Assembly (NCBI GenBank): GCA_958450325.1
Contig: OY288245.1
Coordinates: 66,017,441 to 66,081,440, forward strand
DNA from: Agrostemma githago
Taxonomy: Eukaryota > Streptophyta > Magnoliopsida > Caryophyllales > Caryophyllaceae
Direction: 5' to 3'
Length of the DNA stretch: 64,000 bases
Shown here: positions 45,772-56,655 of the stretch, piece by piece
Position numbering within the stretch: the first letter of the stretch is position 1
Layout: every line of letters starts with the position of its first letter
The notes under the pieces: model-generated
The model's database searches: none
What the model was told of the DNA's origin: nothing
Seen by the model: only the letters and a program-made list of their open reading frames with translations
Translations under genes and position numbers: made by a program

Positions 45772-46606
45772 TTTTTGTTGTTACGTCTCCACAGATATTT
45801 AACGCAGGAACAAATTCCCAACCTGCAAACCGCCGCCATTTATTTTCATTCCGCAAAAATGCTCCACTGAAAATATTTCGAGAGTCACATCGGCCTTACA
45901 CGACAGAAAAAAAAAGTAACAGGAAATGAGAAAAAGCGGCCGAATTGTCGAAGGCCTTTCCCGTCGAACAGTGAACCGTCGTCACTCTCTCGGTCGAGAT
46001 ACTCGGCGCTCTGCCAGAACGCTCTACGCCCAGCCAATCTGAACTCCGAACTCACGACAATCTCGCACTACGCGGGGTCGGTATGTCGCGGTCGATTGAT
46101 TCTATATTGCATATAAATATATATAACCGACCGTGGAATCTCGTCATAACAACTCCCACGCCTCGGCCCGAAAGCTTATAACGGGACATCCGGAGCTACT
46201 TCCTTATTCACACGAAGAGCTTCACCAGTCGGTCCCCGCAACCCCGACATTTTAATTCAAACAGGTTTTCGTGAGAGAAAGGTGTTTCGTCCTCCGCATA
46301 TTCGATCATGTTATTCAGGGACGGGGGCATCACTACTTGATTATTCATAATTATTGAGCTACGACCCTTGGAGACGGGTGTAGACACGAGCGCAACCGAT
46401 TTCAAAGTTCTAAATAATCAAAATGGAAGACTTGGTCGGTCCCGCGCGAGATCACCGGAGGCGCACACGGGGAAAATAAATGGTGGATTGTGAGGAGGGT
46501 GTGGTCGTATGATATATAAAACGCAGGTTATGTCCCACATCGACAGTGGACCGAAAGAGAGATGATTTGTCAGCTATAAAAGGGCACACAATGTGAGGAG
46601 TAGGGC

Positions 46607-46753
46607 ATACCTTTCTCGGCCTTTTGGCTAAGATCAAGTGTAGTATCTGTTTTTATCAGTTTAATATCTGATATGTGGGCCAATGGCTCACACGATATTA
46701 AATTAATTTTTTATGGGAGGAAGTCCGTCACAGTAGCTTGCTATTAGGGGCCC
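46607..46753 (+). pseudogene. U2: U2 snRNA copy 20, lacking stem-loop IV
   Basis: Same deletion as copy 19 (gctattagggg ccctagg), so the truncated gene was itself duplicated. Sm site region ttttttatggg is shared. Promoter intact; array periods on both sides are 1649 bp. Confidence 0.92.
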
Positions 46754-47114
46754 TAGGTGCGCCCCTCCAATTCTAGTACAATTTGGATTTGAGTTCAGGC
46801 TCCCGTCTGGGGACGTAGCCATTTTCGAAAGTCGGGGGTTTGCTTCGGGCGGAATTTTATGCTGGCTCCTTTCGTACCGTGGTGGACGTACAGCCGCCGT
46901 GTAATGTTCGAGACTCTCATCATTCTGGGGGAAACGGACCTTGTAGCACCCGAATCCGAGCAGCATTCCCTGTCCCCGGGGGACCTTCCTTTCATTTAAG
47001 TAGCATGGCCCGCATTAAATAGGATAGAAAGCAAGTGATGCACATCAAATCCCACATCGACAAAATACAGGAAATTAGCAACGTTAATAGCCCTTCGCTT
47101 GACGCTTGTCCATC

Positions 47115-47420
47115 GCCGAGCTCAGTAACATTAGCTTGTAACCCGTGTGGGGGCATGGGGGTTGTAGGACGTGGACTCTGCTGCTTGGGTTGGGTCTGCG
47201 TGCCTGCTGCTGGCTGGCTCGCCCTCTCCAAATTGGGAGCCGGCTCACTCGGCACGATTGAACGGTCGTGTCAACTGGGTCCTAGATAGGAGGGGATAAC
47301 GTGAGGCTGGATCCACAGAGCAACGAGTACCTCCCGCTCTCTTCAGTGGAAGGAAAACGAGTCGGTGCTGCCCGGGCCCGTTAGTGCCCATTCAGTAGAG
47401 ATCTCCAATGAACCATCACC
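47115..47420 (+). ncRNA. 7SL: 7SL (SRP) RNA copy 20
   Basis: 306 nt; tgcgtgcctgctgctggctgg in the central helix, acgattgaacgg altering the helix 6 loop, and cctagatagg. Leader has caaaatacagg. Terminator T5. Confidence 0.87.
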
Positions 47421-48255
47421 TTTTTGTTGTTACGTCTCCGCAGATATTTAACGCAGGAACAAATTCCCAACCTGCTAACCGCCGCCATTTATTTTCATTC
47501 CGCAAAAATGCTCCACTGAAAATATTTCGAGAGTCACGTCGGCCTTACACGACAGAAAAAAAAAGTAAAAGGAAATGAGAAAAAGCGGCCGAATTGTCGA
47601 AGGCCTTTCCCGTCGAACAGTGAACCGTCGTCACTCTCTCGGTCGAGATACTCGGCGCTCTGCCAGAACGCTCTACGCCCAGCCAATCTGAACTTCGAAC
47701 TCACGACAATCTCGCACTACGCGGGGTCGGTATGTCGCGGTCGATTGATTCTATATTGCATATAAATATATATAACCGACCGTGGAATCTCGTCATAACA
47801 ACTCCCACGCCTCGGCCCGAAAGCTTATAACGGGACATCCGGAGCTACTTCCTTATTCACACGAAGAGCTTCACCAGTCGGTCCCCGCAACTCCGACATT
47901 TTAATTCAAACAGATTTTCGTGAGAGAAAGGTGTTTCGTCCTTCGCATATTCGATCATGTTATTCGGGGACGGGGGCATCACTTCTTGATTAAACATAAT
48001 TATTGAGCTACGACCCTTGGAGACGTGTGTAGACACGAGCGCAACCGATTTCAAAGTTCTAAATAATCAAAATGGAAGACTTGGTCGGTCCCGCGCGAGA
48101 TCACCGGAGGTGCACACGGGGAATATAAAGGGTGGATTGTGATGAGGGTGTGGTCGTATCATATATAAAACGCAGGTTATGTCCCACATCGACAGTGGAC
48201 CGAAAGAGAGATGATTTGTCAGCTATAAAAGGGCACACGATGTGAGGAGTAGGGC

Positions 48256-48439
48256 ATACCTTTCTCGGCCTTTTGGCTAAGATCAAGTGTAGTATCTGTT
48301 CTTATCAGTTTAATATCTGATATGTGGGCCAATGGCTCACACGATATTAAATTAATTTTTTAAGGGAGGAAGTCCGTCACAGTAGCTTGCTATTGGGTCT
48401 TCCGAGCGTCGCCCGTGCGTTGCACTACTGCACGGGCCT
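48256..48439 (+). ncRNA. U2: U2 snRNA copy 21, near consensus
   Basis: The last U2 of the array and one of the best preserved: USE, TATA, GTAGTA, stem IIa, stem III, Sm site and stem IV (gcccgtgc/gcacgggc) are all intact, with gcctt just after. 3' box agtacaa is valid. Confidence 0.96.
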
Positions 48440-48800
48440 TAGGCGCACCCCTCCAATTCTAGTACAATTTGGATTTGAGTTCAGGCTCCCGTCTGGGGAT
48501 CGTAGCCATTTTCGAAAGTCGGGGGTTTGCTTCGGGCGGAATTTTATGCTGGCTCCTTTCGTACCGTGGTAGACGTACAGCCGTCGTGTAATGTTCGAGA
48601 CTCTCATCACTCTGGGGAAATGGACCTTGTAGCACCCGAATCCGAGCAGCATTCCCTGTCCATGGGGGACCTTCCTTTCATTTAAGTAGCACGGCCCGCA
48701 TTAAATAGGATAGAAAGCAAGTGATGCACGTCAAATCCCACATCGACAAAACACTGGAAATTAGCAACGTTAATAGCCCTTCGCTTGACACTAGTCCATC

Positions 48801-49024
48801 GTCGAGCTCAGTAACATTAGCTTGTAACCCGTGTGGGGGCATGGGGGTTTTGGGATGTGGACTCTGCTGCTTCGGTTGGGTCTGCGCGCCATCTATGGTC
48901 TGGCTCGCCCTCTCCAAGTTGGGAGCCGGCTCACTTTGCACGATCGAAAGGTCGTGTCAACTGGGTCCTAGAGAGGAGGGGATCGCGTGAGGCTAGATCC
49001 GCAGAGCAACGAGTACCTCCCGCT
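48801..49024 (+). pseudogene. 7SL: 7SL RNA copy 21, truncated at the array edge
   Basis: Starts gtcgagctcag with intact USE and TTAATA, and runs 224 nt to gtacctcccgct, where Ogre/Tat 3' DNA begins at 49025. The 3' strand of helix 5 and the terminator are missing. This is the right end of the array. Confidence 0.9.
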
Positions 49025-50247
49025 GCAAAACTCGTTAAAATCCCGTCCCATTCAGTTACCAACCCCGAACACGGAAACTCAACTTGCAGTCGGCATAGAA
49101 CATGCCCAAATACTTGGTTTGATTTCACTACACGTGAATACGTAGGCAGCCTTTTAACAGAGGCACAACCACCCACATTGACACACATTCAAAAAGCGTC
49201 ATTATTCCGGTCACGACACCATCGTGTTCTCAACAACTAGCTTTGTTGTCCCGGGGGCTTCTCTTAGACAGAAGACCTCCATCCACTCACAAAATCCAGA
49301 TAAATCCAACAAAAAATATAGCCTCCTTTCTGTAGTGTGTCCTAGTACTCGGCTCAGTCGAAGACAAGAATCTGTCAGGACTCGAGGCAATACCCACTTT
49401 GGAAATGTATCCTAAAATAGGAAATCCAGAAGGACACCAGACTAAAATAGTCTCATTACGGACTACTGCGGTCCCCCCATAGCATATCTATCCCATTTCG
49501 ATGTACGACCGTGTTGCCACTCGCCTAGACTACGGGATAGCGCAACTTAAGAGTCTTGTTAGGCGGCCTAAACTACCCCTATCGAGTCACGCTCCAACCC
49601 TTAAAGAGTCCAGTCCGTGTCAGTCAACTCGTCCTGTCGTGTCTATCGAGTCACGCTCCAACCCTTAAAGAGTCCAGTCCGTGTCAGTCAACTCGTCCTG
49701 TCGTGTCCAGAGTCGAGTCTGTCGATAGGCCCCTCTCTTCAAATTCCACTTTGAAATTTGCAAAATTTAGCCATTTGGAAAAAAAAAGATCTTTTTCGAC
49801 AAGGTCAGATTTCAGTCTATTTAAACTGCGAATTTCTTTTCTACCCCTTTCCATTTTGAAAACCTAGCTCGTGATTGCTTTCAGGATTTCAAAAATTCAA
49901 ACTTTCAAGCCTTCAAAAAGTCATTTTCCCCAGCACGAGTCATTTTACTACCTATGTGTTGCATGCATTCTATGTGACTTATACAGGGACATGCAAGTCA
50001 TCAAATCTCCCCAGCGGCATTTTCCGGGATATCACGGGATGGGCCAACAAACAATCACACCCAGGGCTTACGCAACAAGCCCAAATTCCCCACGGAGTAC
50101 GATCATCCAGCGCAGGTATGATTTTTGCCTTATGGCTGGCGAGCCCTTCACGCGAGTCTAATGGACTATAAACGACCCGAACGGAAGTCTACCAGGTCTT
50201 AACGGGCTTGGTAGCTACTCTGACTTTCGCCCTGTTCAAGCCTCAGT
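49025..50247 (+). mobile_element. 3' internal end of an upstream Ogre/Tat element
   Basis: Non-coding region that belongs between integrase and the 3' LTR: gaatacgtaggcagcc (near 49137) matches ggatacgtaggcaaccc in the complete element (near 63178). It holds a 64-bp tandem duplication. The 5' side is cut at the 7SL junction, so gag, pol and 5' LTR of this element are gone. ORFs at 49556-49867 and 49871-50161 show no domain. Confidence 0.82.
49579..49706. repeat. Two 64-bp tandem copies
   Basis: ctatcgagtcacgctccaac starts at 49579 and 49643; the two copies match along their length. Confidence 0.93.
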
Positions 50248-50261
50248 CAGAGTGGGGGCTC
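50248..50261 (+). other. Polypurine tract before the first Ogre/Tat LTR
   Basis: cagagtgggggctc lies directly before TGTAGACACCC, the LTR start. Confidence 0.82.
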
Positions 50262-50650
50262 TGTAGACACCCGCATTTTGGCCACCAGGTGTCTATGGCA
50301 GTTTCCAAAAAACACCCGATGATTATCGGACGCTAACGTGTTTCTACGCGCTCGGATACGGGCTCAAATCCATTAATCGCTGGCTAACACACTTACGGAG
50401 TACAAATCTCACAAAAACAACCTCGAATCCAGGCCCAGTGGATCATTCCGAGTCAAACAAGACTAATTTGGGCCAAAACCGACACCGGAATTAAAACCGA
50501 CTTTTCACGATTGGGTCAACCCTGGTCAAAGTCGTTTCCGAGACACACAAAATAGCCCCTCACATCATCAAAAGTCCAAGTCAAACATAAAACCCATCAA
50601 ACACCCAAAGTCAAGGTCCAAAACAATGGACCCGTGCAACCCGACTGGGC

Positions 50651-50755
50651 CACTCGATCGAGTGACCCACCCACTCGATCGAGTGGGCTTGTTTCGAGCC
50701 CGACGGCTGGCTTCACGGGCCACTCGACCGAGTTAGCCCTTTACTCGGTCGAGTA
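50651..50755. repeat. Four actcgRYcgagt palindromes in LTR 1
   Basis: 14-base sites at 50651, 50672, 50721 and 50742; the first two are perfect cactcgatcgagtg. Confidence 0.93.
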
Positions 50756-51897
50756 ACCCTAATTCGGGTGCCCTAGCCTTGCCTATATAAGCAACCCCCA
50801 TGGAACACAATTACACGATCCTTTTACAACCCTAAAAATCTTTTTGCAACTCTTTACAAACCCTAGAGCAACCATACACACACATACTACGTCTTTTACA
50901 AACCCTAATCAAACCCTAGCAATCCTACACTAGCAAAAACCCTAAACCTAGTTTTAGGAATCAATCCCGAGCCACCACAACTCAACCTCCATAAACCTCG
51001 AAGACTCTTGTGTTAAAGCCACGATTACGAGTCCGCGCCGAGACAAGAACATGTAGGTTGAGGGTGTCAAAACCCTCTCTTTTCTTGCCTTTCTCTCTTC
51101 GTCGTCTGTCTCCTTTTTCTCCGTCCTTTTTTTCTTTTTTTTATTTATTTCGTTCGTTGCGTCATAATATCGATAATACTACTAATACCAAAGCATTAAA
51201 ATATTTATCGATTTGTGTCGAATAAGAAGAATACCGGGATAAGGAAAACCGCATATACAAGTGTACTGCACACGCGTCGTCGGTCGCTTATCCCGATACC
51301 CCGACTATTTGATTATTGAGATAAATTAACTTAAACAACAAATTCGTTATTATTTCTCATCATCAATCTTGCATCCATCAATTTCTTTAAAATCAATTTT
51401 AATAAGGGTCGAAACCCGTTGACACGGATCCGACATCACAATCCCTAGGGATTTATTTCGATGTCGGAGAAGTCGAGGGAATCAAGTTTTTATTCAAGTA
51501 AAGCGTCGATTTTAGATTCGATACCAATTCCATAATTGGATATCGAATCTAACAATCAAGTCATATGAATTAATTAACGTGATTTGTTCATATCACGATA
51601 ATTAATTTAAAGCGACTAAATTTTTTTTATTTTTTTTTATTTCACTCTAGCTAATATCCCATATCGATTCAATGATCGAATATGGGATACAACGAGTATT
51701 TAAATTTAGTATCGGGTATAAATTCAACAATATTTATATTCGGTTCAACAAAATTCGCGATTTATAAAAAACCAAGTCGAACATAAATTGTGCAATATTT
51801 ATGTCCGATTCGGTAAAACCGTCGAATTATCAAAAAATCAAAAGCTATTTCAAAATCAATAAAAAAAATTGCAAGCGAACTCGTTTCCTGCAGGTGC

Positions 51898-52119
51898 CAC
51901 TCGACCGAGTGCCTTAGTCACTCGATCGAGTGACACCACAAAATCGAGTCAGAATGGCAATTACGACCTCCACTCGATCGAGTCTCACAGTGACTCGGTC
52001 GAGTGGCTATGTACTCGACCGAGTTGGTCAATAACTCGGCCGAGTACGGTCTGTAACGCAAAACAGAACCATCTTTTATGGGTCCACCCGATCGAGTCTA
52101 TCGACCGCTCGATCGAGTA
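51898..52119. repeat. Eight actcgRYcgagt palindromes in LTR 1
   Basis: Sites begin at 51898, 51920, 51972, 51991, 52011, 52032, 52085 and 52106. The core cg-RY-cg is kept, with small changes in the outer bases. Confidence 0.92.
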
Positions 52120-52922
52120 ACCTCATAACGACTAATACAACGAGTCGTACATTCTTCTTTTCAAAACTCGGTAGTAATTTATGATTTAGGTCAACACATG
52201 TTTAATTAATCACGTGTATTATACCTTTTCAAACCATGCATCTCATATTTGCATCTTTTCATCTCATCTCATATTTGCATAAACCGTTAAATATCGTTAC
52301 ATCGTTACTAACGCGTTTGTTATTTCTTTTGTCAATTTAATTCCTGTTCGTTTTATTTTACTAAATGAACCCACATGCTAAAATTCCAATTTGACGTAGA
52401 ATTAATTGCATTAAATTGACATAGAAACCCACTTTTCAATTTCATTCACATGCCTAGGAAAAACAATGTTTGCATAAGCATTTTTTTCCCGTTTTACTAA
52501 CGCGCGTATTGGAAAGTCATTCGAATTCTTAGTAGAGGCCGCTAATGTGCGGGCGGGGTTGGGTGTCCTTTGTGGGCTTCCCAACACGTACCCTCACCCC
52601 TTACTCAGAACCTCGGTTTCCGGATGCCCGAAACCGTTGGCGCACGAGAGTCATTCAATACACGATATCCGATAATGTCGGTATCGGTATCAAATGCAAA
52701 GGGACGAGCCCAATAAACTCTGACATCGGAAATCGGCCATATTTTGTATACGGCCCACTACGACATAGAGTGGGCTCGAATGGTTCCGAATAACCACAAA
52801 ATTCGGTGGCGACTCCACATAGACCTAAATTTCAATTCGATCCATTCTCATATGGAGATTCATTCGCCTACCCAAACCCGCGCGTGGCCGCGTCGGGGTG
52901 GACCTATGTCACGTCCACAATT

Positions 52923-52935
52923 TGGCGACTCCGCT
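52923..52935 (+). other. PBS remnant between the two LTRs
   Basis: tggcgactccgct matches the first 13 nt of the PBS at 55603, then agtca and the next LTR start. The remaining interior is deleted. Confidence 0.88.
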
Positions 52936-53328
52936 AGTCATGTAGACACCCGCATTTTGACCGCCAGGTGTCTATGGCAGTTTCCAAAAAACATCCGTTG
53001 ATGATCGGACGCTAACGTGTTTCTACGCGCTCGGATACGGGCTCAAATCCATTAATCGCTGGCAAACACACTTACAGAGTACAAATCTCGCCAAACGGAC
53101 CTCAAATCCAGGCCCAGTGGATCATTCCGAGTCAAACAAGACTAATTTGGGCCAAAACCGACAGCGGAATTAAAACCGACTTTTTGCGATTGGGTCAACC
53201 CCGGTCAAAGTCATTTCCGAGACACACAAAACAGTCATACAATCATCAAAAGTCCAAGTCAAACACCAAACCCATCAAACATCCAAAGTCAAGGTCCAAA
53301 AAAACTGATCTGCGCTACCCAGCTGGGC

Positions 53329-53433
53329 CACTCGATCGAGTGACCCACCCACTCGATCGAGTAGGCCTTTTTTGAGCCCGACGGCTGGCATAACGGGCCA
53401 CTCGACCGAGTTGGCCTCCTACTCGGTCAAGTA
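53329..53433. repeat. Four actcgRYcgagt palindromes in LTR 2
   Basis: Counterpart of 50651-50755; the last site is damaged (actcggtcaagt). Confidence 0.9.
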
Positions 53434-54560
53434 ATCCTAAACTGGGCGCCCTAGCTTTTCCTATATAAGCAACCCCCATGCACACATCTTCAACACTTTT
53501 TGACACATCCTTTTACAACCCTAGCAAACCCTAAAGCAATCATACACACACTACGTCCCTACAAACCCTAATCAAGACCTAGTAATCCTACACTAGCAAA
53601 AACCCTAAACCTATTTTTAGGAAATCAATCCCGAGCCACCATAACTTAATCTACATAAAACATCGAAGACTCTTGTGTTGAAGCCACGGTTACGAGTCCG
53701 CACCGAGACAAGAACATGTAGGTTGAGGGTGTCAAAACCCTTTCTCTCCTTCCTCCCTTTCTCACGTCATCTTCATCTTCTTTTATTCGTTTTTTTTTTC
53801 GTTTTTTTTATTTTATTTATTGCACCATAATATCGATAATTCTACTAATATTAAAGTACTAAAATATTTATCGATTTGTGTCGAATAAGAAGGATACCGG
53901 GATAAGGAAAACCGCATATACAAGTGTACTGCACACGCGTCGTCGGTCGCTTATCCCGGTACCCTGATTATTTGATTATTGAGATAAATTAACTTAAACA
54001 ACAATTCGTTATTATTTCTCGTCATCATCATAATTTTGCATCCATCAATTTCTTTAAAAAATCAATTTTAATGGTCGAAACCCGTTGACACGGATCCGAC
54101 ATCACAATCCCTAAGGATTTATTTCGATGTCGGAGAAGTCGAGGGAATCAAGTTTTTATTCAAGTAAAGCGTCGATTTTAGGTTCGATACCAATTCCATA
54201 ATTGAATATCGAATCTAACAATCAAGTCATATGAATTAATTAATGTGATTCGTTCATATCACGCTAATTAATTTAAAACGACTAAAATCAATTTATTTTT
54301 TCTTTATTTCACTCTAATATTCCATATCGATTCAAATAATCGAATATGGGATACAACGAGTATTCAAAACTAGAATCGAGTATAAATTCAACAATATTTA
54401 TATTCGGTTCGACAAAATTCACGATTTATAAAAAACCAAGTCGAACATAAATTGTGCAATATTTATGTCCGATTCGGTAAAACCGTCGAATTATCAAAAA
54501 TCAAAAAGCGATTTTAAAACCAACAATTAAATTGCAAACGAACCAAATTCGTACAGGTGC

Positions 54561-54782
54561 TACTCGACCGAGTGCCTTAGTCACTCGATCGAGTGATACC
54601 CTAAAATCCAGTCAGAATGCCTTTTACGACGCCTACTCGATCGAGTCTCACAGTGACTCGGTCAAGTGGCAACGTACTCGACCGAGTTGGTCAATAACTC
54701 GGCCGAGTATGGTCCATAACGCAAAACAGAATCACTTTTTACAGGTCTACTCGATCGAGTCCCTCGACCACTCGACCGAGTA
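54561..54782. repeat. Palindrome cluster 2 in LTR 2
   Basis: Counterpart of 51898-52119, from tactcgaccgagtg to cactcgaccgagta, with a few damaged sites (gactcggtcaagtg). Confidence 0.9.
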
Positions 54783-55602
54783 GCCTCATCACGACCAAAA
54801 CAACGAGTCGTACATTCTTCTATTTTCAAACTCGATAGTATTTTACGACCTAGTCGGCATGTACTTAATTAATCACGTGTATACTATTTTTTCAAACCAT
54901 GGATCTCATATTTACATCTCGTTTACATCATTCAATTCAATTCATCATTTGCATAAACCGTTATTATTCGATATATTATTACATCGTTACTAACGCGTTT
55001 GTTATTTCTTTTGTCAATTTAATTATTGTTCGTTTATTGTACTAAATGAACCCACATGCTAAAATTCCACTTTGACGTAGAATTAATTGCATTAAATTGA
55101 CATAGAAACCCACTTTTCAATTTCATTCACATGCCTAGGAAAAACAATGTTTGCATAAGCATTTTTTTCCCGTTTTACTAACGCGCGTATTGTAAGTCAT
55201 TCGAATTCTTAGTAGAGGCCGCTAATGTGCGGGCGGGGTTGGGTGTCCTTTGTGGGCTTCCCAACACGTACCCTCACCCCATACTCAGAACCTCGATTTC
55301 CGGATGCCCGAAACCGTTGGCGCACGAGAGTCATTCAATACACGATATCCGATAATGTCGGCATCGGTATCAAATGCAAAGGGACGAGCCCAATAAACTC
55401 TGACATCGGAAATGGGCCGTATTTTGTATACGGCCCACTACGACATAGAGTGGGCTCGAACGGTTCCGAATAACCATAAAATTCGGTGGCGACTCCACAT
55501 AGACCTAAATTTCAATTCGATCCATTCTCATATCGAGATTCATTCGCCTACCCAAACCCGCGCGTGGCCGCGTTGGGGTGGACCTATGTCATGTCCACAA
55601 TT

Positions 55603-55620
55603 TGGCGACTCCGCTGGGGA
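55603..55620 (+). other. Primer binding site of the Ogre/Tat element
   Basis: tggcgactccgctgggga, 3 nt after the LTR end. It starts with TGG (complement of CCA). This PBS form is, as far as I recall, the tRNA-Arg site of Ogre-type elements. Confidence 0.85.
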
Positions 55621-56655
55621 TTAACTGATGCGTGACTTACCATCGGCATCCTCAGGGTGAGACTCGAATATAAATCGTTTGACAAATACAATACGCGTTT
55701 TAGTTCTACGGTTCATGCATAACCCATATTTTCCCGGGCCAGTACTCGCGACCGACGTCCCACTATACCGTTGATGTACTCCAATACGGATATGTCAAAA
55801 GGTGTCCATAGTCGATTCGAGTGGGTTTCGCGGCATGTTCTAAGATCAACTCGACTTAGGAAGTCCGTCCCGATCAACCTTTAGACTATGTACACTGGTA
55901 TAGACCCCTTATAGACCGACCGAGACTTAGTATAGAGCATACATGGCGTCGTTATAATGCTTGTGTGACTACGTGCTACTTGGTTTCCGAGTCGTTTTCA
56001 AAAAACCGTCTTTTTCAAAGATTGCATCTTTTTCAAACTATTCAATTTCAAAACCCGGGACACATACCGAATTTAGGACTTATGATTTTACTCAAAATAG
56101 CCTATTTTCTAGACGGTATGCCGCCCAATTCAAAACTCGAAAAACATTTCGAACTTTCAAAACCCGTGGCCCAATGACTTTTCGTCCTTTTTCGGAAATT
56201 TGGGCCATCAATTTTCAAAACCTTCCACTTCTAGGACTTCACATATTTAGCAGTGTCGGGTCGTGTCTTGAGTTGTCAAGGTCTATAGCGTCGAAACTCT
56301 GTCGATCTTACATCACGAGTTTCTTCCCCTTCCCAGTCCGCCTTATTAGACTAAGGCAAGGCCCACCTACGTAGGACAAACCCCTACAAAGGAAGGCCCG
56401 TCAACACAATCGAGTCCGTAAAGTCTGGGGATGTCTCACGTGAACCTTCCTTCGAACAGGAGTACAGGACTAGGCCCACCCGGCGAATCCTAAGGAAGGC
56501 CCACATTTCACAAGTCACCCGTCTAGGTGTCTTTTCCGAGTCATTTCCCTTTTAGTCTCGTTCGGGATGAACTTTCTATTTCGGGATTTTGGACTAGTTT
56601 CTGATTACGTGGTGTTCTTACAGACAGGCCACCCGAAACCAGACATCAACGCAAA
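55621..56655 (+). other. Leader between PBS and gag
   Basis: About 1.0 kb with no recognisable protein. A 137-aa ORF at 55961-56374 has no domain. The first 570 bp or so are the source type of the fragments that split U2 copies 13 and 14. Confidence 0.8.

Larger units (their letters stand above)
1..49024 (+). repeat. Tandem array of linked U2 snRNA and 7SL RNA genes
   Basis: Twenty-one head-to-tail units are visible, each with U2 followed by 7SL on the + strand. Distances between successive U2 starts are 1683-1690 bp for simple units (for example 21630, 23315, 25000, 26683). Longer units are explained by insertions or internal duplications, and shorter ones (1649 bp) by a deletion in U2. Array DNA occupies 1-909, 2523-4636 and 12423-49024; the two gaps are LTR elements. 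Spacers are as conserved as the genes, which fits concerted evolution by unequal exchange. The left end is outside the window. The right end is a junction inside the last 7SL gene. Array structure is directly seen; the mechanism is inferred. An assembly artefact in copy number cannot be excluded from sequence alone. Confidence 0.96.
50262..52919 (+). repeat. Ogre/Tat LTR 1
   Basis: 2658 bp, TGTAGACACCCGC ... GTCCACA, preceded by a PPT, so it was the 3' LTR of the upstream fragment. TATA box tatataa at 50784-50790. Two palindrome clusters lie inside. It is followed by attTGGCGACTCCGCT, the first 13 nt of a PBS, so it also acted as the 5' LTR of a further element whose interior is now deleted. 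Confidence 0.92.
52941..55599 (+). repeat. Ogre/Tat LTR 2 (5' LTR of the element with pol)
   Basis: 2659 bp, same ends as LTR 1. TATA box tatataa at 53462-53468. It differs from LTR 1 by many substitutions and small indels across the length, so the two were not made in one recent insertion. No clear target duplication is visible; the preceding agtca could be one if the far end, outside the window, repeats it. Confidence 0.92.

Noticed and set aside
2548..48941. Recurrent small ORFs of 60-135 aa on both strands in every unit
   Set aside because: They overlap U2, 7SL and their spacers, recur only because the DNA is tandemly repeated, vary with frameshifts between units, and show no domain or codon signal.
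1..49024. 5S or 45S rDNA array, or CRISPR-like array
   Set aside because: No rRNA sequence is present; the unit is 1.7 kb and holds U2 and 7SL genes. The direct repeats are whole gene units, not short repeats with spacers.
49556..50161. Two ORFs of about 100 aa as genes
   Set aside because: They lie in the 3' non-coding region of an Ogre/Tat fragment and have no recognisable domain.
52545..55624. Short ORFs near the LTR ends (for example 52545-52793 and 55225-55473)
   Set aside because: They repeat between LTRs and overlap the PBS; they are LTR sequence and not genes.
55961..56374. 137-aa ORF in the leader as an extra Ogre ORF1
   Set aside because: Too short, no domain, and the same DNA in the U2-13 and U2-14 fragments reads differently; it is probably untranslated leader.
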